From NCBI GenBank assembly GCA_020310875.1, contig CM035427.1:91873468-91937467 (forward strand): a stretch of DNA of 64,000 nt. Reading direction: 5' to 3'. This document shows positions 21,787 through 32,995 of the stretch, piece by piece. Position 1 is the stretch's first letter; every line of letters begins with the position of its first letter. The position numbers and the translations under genes were made by a program. Below the pieces are notes generated by a model. The model did not search any database. It saw only the letters and a program-made list of their open reading frames with translations, and was not told the DNA's origin. Source of the stretch: Ceratopteris richardii (taxonomy: Eukaryota > Streptophyta > Polypodiopsida > Polypodiales > Pteridaceae).

Positions 21787-22340
21787 TGTTAACCGCATGG
21801 TTCTAAGGTGTAGATCGCTTGGGTTTCTTGCTTTGAAACCCTTGGGTATGTTATTATTTATCCCTATTCATAGTGTCTTGAACCTTAGGTTTGATTTATC
21901 TATCGTTGAGTACCTTAGGCTTGATTGAAGCTTATCCAAGCCACTTGAATTGTATGTGAGAGCTTGAAGAGATTTCTTTTAGAAGGCATGTGCTTTCATG
22001 TGATTTTCTAAGCTTGAAAACCATGGGCATCATCCTTGGAACACATGTGATAGAAGTACACATGTCCCCTTCTAGAATGACTTGCCCCCTTTGCCTTGGG
22101 TCTATATATTGGGAGGGATTGGTTGGGTGGAGGCATGCATCTTTCTTTGATATGTGGTCTTGCTAGTTAATTTGGTAGTGATATTTTTAGATACAACAAT
22201 GGTAGCAAGAGCCAAGTCATAGTGAAGATAGCATATCATTTGATTGCACACATTTTTGCTATTTGAAGTAAAAATGAGAAGGAGATTTGAGCCATAGAGT
22301 TTGGGAAAACCCATCATCCCATAAGAGTCCACCAAGGACA
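21787..22340 (+). mobile_element. Lone 5' LTR plus primer site of the 3.2-kb element family
   Basis: The LTR at 21787-22198 (412 bp) is the reverse complement of the LTR family at 11227-11633 and 14014-14443. It ends ACAACA and is followed by TGGTAGCAAGAGCC (22200-22213), a slightly altered tRNA-Met primer site. Only about 130 bp of interior follows before another repeat begins, and no second LTR is present. It is a fossil fragment. Confidence 0.72.
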
Positions 22341-22342
22341 TT

Positions 22343-22559
22343 TTGTCGATCGAAGAGATGGCCACTTTTGGTCACAGACTTCCGGTCTTCAAAACCCTTT
22401 TTTAATAAAAAAAAGTTTGATCTTTTTTTAAGAGGAAGTTCAATCGACTGAAGTAACACTAAAAAAGACTACCCGAAGAACTTTGGTTTTAACGGTCCAA
22501 AGGTATTCCAATTGAGAGATAAACTAGTCATATCCATATAGATCCAAAAGTATTTCAAC

Positions 22560-22560
<1 letters not shown>
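22343..22560 (-). repeat. Dispersed repeat, copy 2 (no MITE)
   Basis: Paralogue of 16823-17310. It lacks the MITE and ends where a (TATC)n tract begins. Confidence 0.7.
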
Positions 22561-22598
<38 letters not shown>

Positions 22599-22621
22599 CT
22601 CTATCTATCTATCTATCTATC
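22561..22621. repeat. (CTAT)n microsatellite
   Basis: About 15 units, one interrupted. Confidence 0.95.
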
Positions 22622-22672
22622 CCTACCATTCTGCCATCCCACGAGCCCCCACCTCTCGTGGCACTCACAGGT

Positions 22673-23040
<368 letters not shown>

Positions 23041-24328
23041 CTCTTGTTGTCTCCTACAAGAATATGCTATCGAGATGAAATCCCTCGAGGATTGTGTACG
23101 AAGAAAATTTTTCAAAAATATTTATTTGATTTTCTGACTGAGAACTTATGTTTTGATTGAAGAAAGATGACAAGAGTTGTAAATTGTTTAAATGTTTGTT
23201 CGATTTGATTGATTGCATGATGAAAACATTTCATCTGTATATTTGACTTGTATAAAGATCATTAAACCCTTAAAAACCTTGAAACCCTAGAAATTTTGAC
23301 TTGAAATCCTAACTTTTAACCCTTGAAACGTAGCTTGAACCTTTAGAAACCCATGATTTTAGAACCTTTCTGTACATATTATGAGTTGAAAAAGTGTGCA
23401 ACAAGAAACCCTACGTAAATAACTGGAAATTAACCCTTGAAAACTTGTTCCAAACCCATGAGACCCTAGCTCTAACCCTTAGAAACTAAACATAGAAACC
23501 TTGGATTTTAAACCCGTAATGTATATATTTAGCCATTGTTTGGAGTTGGAAACCTTGACATAAGAAATCCTAAATTTTCCCTGATAAAAACCATAGTTTG
23601 GAACCTTGGAGTCATAATTTACCCTAACTTTGACCCTTACTTTAATTCAATTCTTTTGTATGTAAGTGTGAAATAAAACCTTAATCAAAAGAAAAAGGAA
23701 TGAAAAATAAAAATCAGAAAATAAAAAATAGAAAAATAAAAAGAAAAATAGAAATAGAATGGGATTTTCCAAAATTGGAAAGGAAGAAAAAGAAGCTCTT
23801 AAGTTAGAAAAGAAGAGAAAGAGAAGATTATGAGAGAATTCTAGAGAATCATCTAGATTTAGAAACTTGGAACCCTAGAACTTATAAATAAGAGCTTGAT
23901 TTTTCATTTGGTTTTCCCATTTGATTTTTTTTAGGTTATTCTTTCACCTTTTCTTTGTACCTTGTGTTCTTTGAGAGAGGGTGGAGAGAGACTCGGAGAT
24001 GAAGGGAGATAGAGAGAGAGGACTCTGTCTCTCTTCCCTCCCTCCATCTTCGATTCTAAAGTGAAATATTTGTTATGCTTTTTTGTTGACAGTTTCTTTA
24101 GGAGAAGGAAGTGGGGAGAAATGAGAGATAGAGAGAGAGATAATATTTCTCCCTCAGAAAGAGAAAGAAGAAGTTTTCGAGTTGATCTTGTTTTTGAGTT
24201 GTTTGCTTGTGTGTTGTGTACACACGAGAGAGAGCCTGAGAGATAGGGAAAGAGATAAACACAGAGGAAGATCACTACTAAAGAAATCATTTGTGACTCA
24301 TACTCTCGCACCATGTTGCTCCGTTCTC
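23041..24328. other. Non-coding stretch, then GA-rich flank of the P1 copy
   Basis: 23260-23660 is dotted with AACCCT and CCCTAGAAA motifs, loosely telomere-like. From 23940 to 24250 the sequence is GA-rich on the plus strand. The GA-rich part may be the old 5' region of the P1 copy. No gene seen. Confidence 0.45.
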
Positions 24329-24337
24329 TAGGGTTTA
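24329..24337 (-). promoter_or_regulatory. Telo-box upstream of the ribosomal P1 copy
   Basis: TAGGGTTTA is the reverse of TAAACCCTA, the telo-box found near transcription starts of many plant ribosomal protein genes. It lies 35 bp before the ATG of the P1 copy, where such boxes are normal. Confidence 0.5.
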
Positions 24338-24372
24338 TGATCATGATGACTTGTTGAAGGATCTCTGAAGTC

Positions 24373-24680
24373 ATGGCAAGTAATCTAGCTTGCGTTTATG
24401 CTGTACTTCTCTTGCACGATGAGGGTGGAGAATGTTGCTACAGTGGTGATTCGGTGAAGGCAGCAAATATCAATGTAGAACCTTTCTGGCCGTCTTTATT
24501 TGCCAAGCTTATCTTCAAGCTTTTGGAGATATGGAGTATCGAGGATCTCATTAGCAATGTCGGGGCAGGTGGAGGTGACCGAAGTTTCTTCTCCCAAAAG
24601 CATAGAAAGTGATGAGTGCTTGGAGGCTTCTGCTATGCATGTATTGCATCAATTCAGCGATCATTTGAACGTGTTCTTTG
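24373..24680 (+). pseudogene. 60S acidic ribosomal protein P1, broken copy
   Basis: P1 is a stalk protein of the large ribosomal subunit that recruits translation factors. The frame from 24373 reads MASNLACVYAVLLLHDEG, then SVKAANINVEPFWPSLFAKL and SIEDLISNVGAGGG, matching the start, middle and hinge of plant P1. Differences: the EKIA-TLV segment before VKAAN is out of frame (a better match is in the next frame), a short AAGCTT-bounded duplication adds about four residues after LFAKL, and after the GAGGG hinge the Ala-rich region and the acidic EESDDDMGFGLFD-type tail are absent. The frame stops at 24612. A telo-box and GA-rich 5' region remain, which favours a decayed gene duplicate over a processed copy. 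No intron is seen in the retained part. Confidence 0.8.
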
Positions 24681-24689
24681 AAGACATTT

Positions 24690-27600
24690 AACATATTTCG
24701 ATATGGACACAGTGTGTTTTTTTTAAGTGCTAGTGTGCTGAAATTTCGACCTTGGGAACCCATACTAGTTCCTCATTTGAGGTGTTGTTTGGTGCTTGAA
24801 ACAATTCCATGGAGTCTTGCCAATGCTTCCTCTTAGCCATCTCACCCCTCGCACATTCTCCACCTCTTTTCACTCTTCTATAAGGTTGTAGGTGTTGTGA
24901 ATGGGGTCTATGCAAGAAGGCCGATTTCGAGTAGTAGAGCATTTGGCCCAGGATAGTTTAGATGGACAAGTACAAGGGAAAATAGAAGTATCATATATAG
25001 AAGTAATCTTGTCTAAATTGTCTCACCATATGCTTATTAATTGCCAATACTTGGGCATAATTATGGTAGGTTTCTTTCTTCCAAAAGACCATGTTGGCGA
25101 ATCCATTCTCTACACTTTTGTATTCTCTCTAGCGCTTCTTTCATAACTTCTTCACAGATACAATCTTCTTCTTGTTTATGATTTTGTGCTCTTAAAAGTC
25201 TAGCTAGCATATGTTCAGTAAGGGTTTGGGTATACTTTTTGACTCTGCAACCATTTATGTATGTCACAAGAATATCTCCATCTAGTGTTGCAAGGTTAAC
25301 AACATCACTTTATGATATGTTATGTATGATGAGAGGTTCGTAGCCTTTTTGATGAAGTTTCCTAGTTTTTTGTTTAAGAGTATATATGAGCACTAAGACC
25401 CCAAATCACAAATCTTTTTGTTTGATGTGAGCATCATAGTATGCCTTTTGTCTCAGTTTAGTTTAGTAGCATAGATGCCTATTATCACTTAAAATCTAGT
25501 TTCTTAGAGCTTTTCAATTTTTTCTAAGTGTTGAGATAGTTAATGGCCATTCCATTCATAGTTCTTGGCCACACAAAGAGTGGGTAACAAGAAATCAATT
25601 GGGAGGATTGCATTTTGACCATACACCAAATTGAATGGAGTGATCCCTAGAGTGGTTTTATAGGCTATCCCGAATCCCAAATAACATGATGCAACTATTT
25701 GTCCCAATTAGATCTCCTATTCTTTATGAGCTTAGTTAAAACAATATAAAATACCTTATTAGAGCTTTTGGCCTATCCGTTTGGCTTCAAGTGCATAGGG
25801 AGCATATTTTTTATGGATCACTAAGAAATCATTCATGAATGATTCAATTACCTCATTGATGGTGTGTGCCCCTATCATTGATAATTTAATTTTGAATCTT
25901 ATGAAGATTTGTTCAAATAGAAACTTGGCTCTAGTTTGGGCATCATTTTTTTTTGTTACTCTAGACTTGAACCATTTAGTAAGGTAGTATATAGATACTA
26001 TAATGTATTCTTTATGAGAGCCTCTTGCTGGTGGGTTGATAGGTTTGATAAAATCTATGCCCCACTATGAAAAAGCTCTAGCACTAACTAGTGTTCTTAA
26101 AGGCATGTCATCTTGGTTCAAAGGATATTTAGTCCTATTGAAATATATCACAACTCTTCTCATATGTTTCAACATTCGTGTGCAACGTGGGCCACCACAA
26201 TCCTACAAAGAGGATCATTTTCATTGTTCTTTTTGTTGACAAAGGACTTCGAGCCATCCTTGCATGAGACATCTCTAAAACTTGCGAGTACTCTCCTTCC
26301 TAGATACATAGTCACAATTGATTATCTGTACCTCTTTTAAAGAGATGATTGTTGATAATGACATAATCCTTACTCTCTTCTTCCAAGGCTTTCTTTCTCA
26401 TTTTGTTTGCACCTATAGGATACTCAAGGATATTTAGGACATCATCAAGGGTTTACTCAACGTTGAGGCTATATTTGTATTGAGTGTTCCTCGGGTGGAA
26501 CTATTTGAAAGATGCCGAAATCAACTACATGTTCATGCACTTCTTTTTGCATGTCTAAACAATATACTGCTAAATGATTTAACGTTTGAGTGGTTCCTAC
26601 TATTCCTTTGTGATGGTTCCAAGAATTTCTATGAGCTTGTTGGATGAGGGCCTTCCTTTCATCATCTTCCACACACCCTAACATCTACTTGAATCACTAT
26701 AATACAAAATCTAGAAAAGAATTTGAAAGTTTTTGGCTTTCGTTACTTGTTTTCCCAAGAATTTTGTCCATGAGTCGGTCCATGTGTGAGTATTAATATT
26801 TTTGTTTTTTTTCATGTTGAGCACACCTCTAGATTAAATAGATATGCATCTAGAAGTTCATCTGACACTCTTCTTAGGGGATCTCCATGGATCAACCTAG
26901 AGAGATGGTCTACCCATATATGAGCATTACATGTCTTTAGTACTACCTCAAAATCAAATTCCTTAAGTGGCAAGAACCATCTAACTAGCCTTGGGATGTT
27001 GCATGGTGTTGCATGGTTCAAGTCCTTCTCTCTTTGTCATCGTGTAGTTCTTCTTAACTTGATTAAATTATCTACTTGTGTAATCAATAGGTTGGCCTAG
27101 ATTGTGCTAGTTGTGCAAGTATGCATCTTATAGAAAAATTGGATGCATCAACATGAACGTGGAAATGCGTTGTCCTTATTTGGCACTTGTAAATATAGGA
27201 TTTGAGCTCAACTTTTTTTGTTAATTTGTTGAAGGTCTATTCGCAATCCTCAATCCATTCAAAGTGGCTTTTGACAATGATAGCATACATATGGATAAAT
27301 CCTCGATATTATCCACAATGGACCATGAGTACTTGCACTTCCTTCATGTTTTTTGGCCTACACAATTCTAAAATTACTTTAGTCTTCCCTTCAGGAGTTG
27401 AAGATCCATTTATGGATATAATGTGACCTAGAATCTTGCCTTCTCTCATGTTTCTCATGGTTTAGACAAAATCTATATTCTTTATACTTATAAAAAATAT
27501 GATTTATTTCTAGAATGTGTTTAGTTCTTTAGGATGAGTGTGGACAGAGATTCACATAAACTTCAATGCTTTCCACAAGATATACTTGAATAAATGACAC

Positions 27601-27835
27601 ATTAACCTCTAGAAAGTTTCTAGGGCATTAGTCAAACCAAATGGCATGACACCTAAGGCATAGATTTCCCATTCCATAACAAAAGCTATTTTGTGTGGAT
27701 CTTTAAGGGAAATGGCGACATATTATAAGTTGAAAAGCCATCCAAGAAGTTGTATAACTCCTTGCCTCCCACCCTTTCCAATAGAGTATCTGTGTTGGGG
27801 AGCAGATAACTATCCTTGGTTGTGAAGGGTTTCGA
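24690..27835 (-). mobile_element. Ty3/gypsy fossil C, pol region (minus strand)
   Basis: Read on the minus strand: reverse transcriptase at 27835-27430 (TDTLLERVGGKELYNFLDGF; VMPFGLTNA), the end of RNase H at 27021-26812 (ARWF-like text, FDFEVV, DHLSRL), the integrase zinc-binding part at 26684-26469 and core at 26080-25500 (WGIDFI, DYLTKW-like), and the pol tail at 25267-25061. Motifs are of the Tat/Athila-like kind rather than the chromodomain kind seen in D', E and J. No LTR is recognised at the low-coordinate end, and the upstream part is cut off by copia D's LTR. It is broken in many places and old. Confidence 0.82.
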
Positions 27836-28120
27836 GGGTGATGCACCACAATGCGCTCTCCATCTCGAGAGCTCCACAATGATATGCTCAAAGTAGAAAA
27901 CCGAGCTCATGAGGCCACACATAGTACTTCACATAGATGCTGCAGAATACACAAAAAACCACAATACACAAGGAGCATGAAGACAGACTTCTTAGGTCTT
28001 ACAAATGTGGTCGAACTTATAGTCTGTGACTAACCAGGCCACTATATGTTTTATTAAAGAACATATACAAAGAAGTGTCCAGTGGACATTTGGCCTTTCA
28101 CATGGACACTAATGGTAACA
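27836..28120 (-). repeat. 3' LTR of copia D
   Basis: On the minus strand it starts TGTTACCATTAG directly after a purine tract (GTGGGAGAT). It ends where gypsy C's reverse transcriptase begins. The exact end is uncertain by about 10 bp because no second LTR is available. Confidence 0.65.
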
Positions 28121-28298
28121 ATCTCCCACAAAAGGCCGATATGGCCAAAGTAACTATAGGAGAAAAAATAAAGAATGATAAAGAATACCTGAGTGTAAGT
28201 ATACAAACTATACCTCCCACCTGATGGACATGTTACACAGTATACAAGTGACTGTGTAAGATCAGGAATCAAGCAACCCCCATCAAGTGACAACAGTG

Positions 28299-28691
28299 TC
28301 AAAAGCTATATTGTGGTAGAGCTTTAATCAAAGCATCTACAACATTATCTCGAGTGTGAACCTTCTCAAGAATAATGCGCTGAGTGGCTAAGCAATCCCG
28401 AATGAAGTGATACCTCACCTCAATGTGCTTGGTCTTTGCATGATAGACCGGATTCTTAGCCAAAGCAATGGTACTCTCACTATCATTGAGCAAACGAGGT
28501 CCAAGAAAAATGCATTTCTTTGACTTATGGTACAACTTTTGTCTACAATTCTTGGATATATGAACATATGCTTCACACCCAAAAACTCGAAGATGATCAT
28601 AATATGGTGGCTTCCCTGTCCATAAATCTTGTGCCACTTTCAGACCTTTGGCAGTACTAGGTGAAAGGTTAATCACATGAATTGTAGTCAA
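28299..28691 (-). CDS. Copia D integrase end joined to RNase H
   Basis: One open frame of 130 codons begins with integrase C-terminal motifs (HLRVFGCEAYVH, KKCIFLG) and runs straight into RNase H (SESTIALAKNPVYHAKTKHI, VRYHFIRD). The reverse transcriptase normally between them is absent. Confidence 0.82.
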   Translation of the reverse strand: MTTIHVINLSPSTAKGLKVAQDLWTGKPPYYDHLRVFGCEAYVHISKNCRQKLYHKSKKCIFLGPRLLNDSESTIALAKNPVYHAKTKHIEVRYHFIRDCLATQRIILEKVHTRDNVVDALIKALPQYSF

Positions 28692-29344
28692 TACTGCTTC
28701 TCCTCAAAAGCCTTGTGAGAGTTTTGCATGATGCAACATAGAGACTACTCAATCTTGAATAGTTCTATTCATTCTCTCAACTACACCATTTTGTAATGGG
28801 GTATAAGGAGCTGTAAACTGTCTATGAATCCTCAAGATTGACTGAAAAGGCTCAATTCGTGTGAGGTATACTCACCCCCGTTATCTGAACGTAAAGCCTT
28901 AAGCTTAGTTCCTTTTTCAGTCTCAACTGAAGCAAGCCATTTTCTGAAAGTAGGGAATACCTCATCCTTTGAATTGATAGGATATACCCAAACTTTCTTC
29001 ATATGTCCTTTCTTATGACAATAATGGCATTCCATATCCCTCTTCCTCTAATTACTTCTACTCTTATTCTGTTGACCATTCTTTTCCTTGCTCTTGCTCC
29101 TACCACATTGTTGATTCTTTCCTTGGTAAGAATCACAAACATTATATGCATCTCCACTCTGAGTGCCAACCATAGATTTTCTATGAATCTCCTCACTCAA
29201 GCGTGCTCCACATATGTCATCATAGATGAGTTTACGACCAGGTGCACTATTGCTAATAGCTGTGCAGAACGTATCCCATGATGATGGCAGGGTGCATAAT
29301 AGCAATACTGCTTTCATCTCATTATCCATATCCATTTTCTAAGC

Positions 29345-29815
29345 CTATAACTGAGAGAATATAGCATCAAACTCATTTAGATGATCAGCAACACTATATA
29401 TGTCCTTCATGCGAAGGTCATATAATTTTCTCATCAGATACACTTTATTTGATGCTGTCTCTTTTTCATATGTATTGCATAACTTCTTCCAAAGCTCCTC
29501 TGCACTTTCACAGTCTAATACTGTAAAGTAAGCATTATCTGCGAGGTGCAAGTGAATGGTAGACCTGGCCATTTCATCTAGCTCATCCCAATCATCTTCA
29601 TCCATGTTAGCTAGCTTCTTTGAAATCCCAGTTACTGGCTTCCATTGCCTCCTTTGAATCAGTACATCTTTAATCTGATTGTTCCATAGAGAAAAGTTTG
29701 TGCCATCAAATTTTCGGATCTCAACATGGTCTTTGCCGTGCAAGTTATAGCTCCTTCTCGGAACACTGGCACTAGACCCTGATCCATCAGATGTGCCTGA
29801 GAACTTTGATGCCAT
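29345..29815 (-). CDS. Copia D gag, first part
   Basis: 157 codons starting MASKFSGTSDGSG, with the copia gag signature FDGTNFSLWNNQIKDVLIQR and AEELWKKLCNTYEKETASNK. The continuation of gag is at 29335-29048. It is part of a fossil. Confidence 0.85.
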   Translation of the reverse strand: MASKFSGTSDGSGSSASVPRRSYNLHGKDHVEIRKFDGTNFSLWNNQIKDVLIQRRQWKPVTGISKKLANMDEDDWDELDEMARSTIHLHLADNAYFTVLDCESAEELWKKLCNTYEKETASNKVYLMRKLYDLRMKDIYSVADHLNEFDAIFSQL

Positions 29816-30689
29816 GATGGTAAAGAACTGGATAGAATGATAATGGAGCTAGAAGAGTCCAAAGACCAACGAATAAGTGTATCAAGGAGTAAATCGACCA
29901 CTGTATAGTTGGCTAAACCAAAAATTTGGAAAACGTTTTCCAGATTATCCTCTGCAAAATGAGCATATGAATAGTGTCAAAATATCATAAAACTGCAAGT
30001 ACTGACATGTTTTCTTGCATAGTGAATCACTGACTCCACTGCATTTAATCAGTTACCCAACAGAAGCCAACTAGGCTTATCGAGCACCTATGAACAACTA
30101 TCATATATCTCCTATGGAGAGGCTGGGTAAGTCTTCCATGTGCATCACTAAAGAGACCCCGACATCTGGGTGTCTCCCAGTTAAGAAAACCTCACCACGA
30201 TTTCTTTATGAAACGTAAAAGGCTTTATGCAAAAACGTAACCGCTATATCAATGACCACATGGACGTACATAAGTGGTATCCACAGAAGTGTACATGGTA
30301 TGTATGTGCTCAATATATGTAGTAAAATGAAACTAAAAGGCTGAACGCACAGCCCAAAAACTAGCCAAACAACACCTGCAAGTGTCTATCAACTCTGACA
30401 TATGCTCCCACCAAAACTGAAAACCTTTCGAGAAACCTATAGTTTTACAAGTGTGGCTGAAAAAATATCCCCAAAGCTTGATATTTATTGTCGCAGAAGT
30501 ACAAAGAACACTCTTCTTGATGTTCTTGGACCTACGTGAAGAGAACTATATGCAAAAGTACTCCAAAATGGCTCCAAAAGACACCCCAAAAATGCCTCAA
30601 AAATAGGCTTTGAAAGCAAAGAATGAAGATTTGAGGGACCAAAACATGTTCAAGGTAATGTCAACCTTACTCTTTCCCCTTCTTTAGAC

Positions 30690-30800
30690 ACCACAAGAGT
30701 GTAGCTTAGTGGAAAGAGATTGCCATGGTTAAGCGGGCTCTGGGGGAACAGTACTGGGATGGGTGAGCTCCCGGGAAGTACCGGGAACCTCTATCTTCCT
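30690..30800 (+). repeat. 5S-rRNA-like repeat (Cassandra-type LTR or 5S-derived)
   Basis: From 30728 the sequence follows the 3' half of plant 5S rRNA: GTTAAGCG, then GGATGGGTGAGCTCCCGGGA, i.e. the internal polymerase III A box and C box with a few changes. Cassandra TRIM elements carry exactly this 5S-like segment in their LTRs. The 5' half of 5S is poorly kept, and I could not place LTR ends, a primer site or a second copy. It sits between copia D's leader and gypsy D'. Confidence 0.7.
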
Positions 30801-30917
30801 TGATCATTGAGGTCCTCCCTCATGTGCAACCAACATCACCAATGGTGGCTTCAGTGACTCGGATGACAAGGTATGCCAAGGCCTATGCCTTGGTCGTCAC
30901 CGTATTCATAAGCCTTG

Positions 30918-32995
30918 GATAAGCTTCCTTGTTTTGGCACAATATGAGAGGGCACACGTTAGGGAGTTTTGTTGAATTGCAAATCCTCTTACAGAATTGA
31001 CAAAGAAAAATAGAGACTTCACATGGAATGATGAGTGTCAAAATGCGTTTGAAGAATCAAAACAGACAATTATCAAAAATTGTGTGCTAAACATACTTGA
31101 GTTAGGGAAGCAATTTATTATTGCATGTGATGCTAATGGAAGTCAAATTGGATGAGTACTTTCACAAGAGGGAAGGGTGGTGGCTTATGAGTCAAGGAAA
31201 CTAAGAAAACATGAATTAAATTATACAACACATGAATTGGAAATCCTTGCGGTTGTTCATGCACTTAAACATTGAAGACTATTATTGCTTGGAGTAAAGT
31301 TTGAATTAAGAACAGATCATCAGAGCTTTAAATATATATTTACTCAACCTTTACTTAACAATAGATAAAAATGTTGGATCGAATTGCTAAGTGAATATGA
31401 TTTTGATATTAAATACTTAGCAGGAAAAGAAAACAAAGTGGTTGATGCTTTGGGTCGTAAACATTTATGCAATTCCATATCTATTTTATCCGCTGATTTT
31501 GAGATTGAAAAAGAATTAAATGAAGATTTATTTTATGCAGCAATCTTGAAATTTTTGGAAGAAAATTAAGGTTCTATGTTTCACAAAAAATTTCATTTGA
31601 AAAAAAAATGATTTGCACTATAATTCTTGTTTATGTATTTCTTCGAAATCTATTTTGAAAGAAAAGATTCAGCATGATTGTCATGATGCACCTTTCTCTG
31701 CACACCCTGGCTTTTCTACGACTTATGCAAAAGTGAAAGCTTCATATTTCTGGCCACATATGAAATATGAGATTATGAGGTATGTGAAAGAATGTTTGAA
31801 ATGTCTACAGGTTAAGGCTGAATTTAAAAGGAGGCCTGGTATGTTACAACCATTAGATGTGCCTGATCAAAAATGGGAATCCATCTCTATGGATTTCATA
31901 ACAAATTTTCAAAAGTGGGCATGATACCATCTTTGTTGTCATACACCTTCTTACAAAGATGGCACATTTTCTTCCCATGAGGAAAACTGATGTTGTCATA
32001 CACCTTCTTACAAAGATGGCACATTTTCTTCCCATGAGGAAAACTGATACAACTTTTAATGTTGCTCAACCTTTCATAAAAGAAACTTTTAGGTTACATG
32101 GTATACCTAAAAGTATAATTTGTGATAGGGATGCAAGGTTTACATCTAATTTCTGGATGGCAATATTTCAATCCTAGGAACATAATTACACATGAGTACT
32201 GCATTTCATCTTCAAAGTGATGGTGAGACTGAGAGGGTTAATAGGGTGCTTGAGCATATATTACATATGTATGTGAATGATAAGCAGAACAATTGGACTG
32301 AGTATTTGCCTTTGGTTGAGTATGCATATAATAGTGCATGGCATTCGTCTATTAAGATGACATCTTTTGAAGCAATGTATGGCTATAATTGTTTGCTACC
32401 TCATTCATTGTTTAATTCACAAAATCAGGTTGAGGTATCCAACTAGATGCTTGAAAACATGGATCTAGAGCTAACCAAGGTAAGGTAGAACAGGAAAGTT
32501 GCATAGAAACGTCAAAAATTATATCATGATCTCAAAAAGATACCCTTGGAATTTAGAACAAGTGATCTGGTTTTTTTGAAAGTGAGTCCGTCTAAGTCAA
32601 ATGTGGTTTTAGGCAAAGATCATCGATTGTCTCCACGTTATGCTAGTCCTTTTCAAATCTTAAAGAAAGTTGGTTCTGTTGCATATTTACTTGACTTACA
32701 CTTTGAAAATTCATCTATTTTTCCATGTTGGATTACTTAAAACGTATGTTCCTAATGCTTATCACATTTTACGGGACAGATCTAAGTTGAAGGAAGATGC
32801 CACTTTTGAGCTTGAACCAGAAATCGTAATGGATAGGAGAATAAGACATCTTAGGAATCGTGAAATAGTGGAAATTTTAGTTAAGTGGTTTGCATATCCT
32901 ATTGAAGATTCAACATGGGTTGGTTTAGATGAGTTTATGGAACGTTATGCTTCTTTCCAACTCTGAGGACAAAGTTCTTAAAAGAGGGGGAGAAT
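30918..32995 (+). mobile_element. Chromodomain Ty3/gypsy fossil D', 3' half
   Basis: It begins abruptly in the reverse transcriptase/RNase H region (31045-31480; KYLAGKENKVVDALGRK), continues through integrase (31600-32450; GDTERVNR-like, HSSIKMTSFEAMYGYN) and ends in a chromodomain (about 32800-32966; DRRIRHLRNREIVEILVKWF). A polypurine tract (AAAAGAGGGGGAG) leads into the LTR at 32996. The 5' half is absent. It is broken in several places. Confidence 0.88.

Larger units (their letters stand above)
27836..30680 (-). mobile_element. Copia element D (minus strand), internally deleted
   Basis: From right to left: a long non-coding leader (30680-29816), gag (29815-29048), a zinc-knuckle piece that passes directly into integrase (29035-28832), an integrase end that passes directly into RNase H (28691-28299), a polypurine tract (28121-28131) and a 3' LTR (28120 to about 27836). 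Most of the protease and reverse transcriptase is missing. No 5' LTR or primer site was found before the 5S-like repeat. It is a shortened copy that could only have moved with help, or a later deletion product. Confidence 0.8.

Noticed and set aside
30690-30800. A functional 5S rRNA gene
   Set aside because: Only the 3' half resembles 5S, with several changes, and there is no tandem array.
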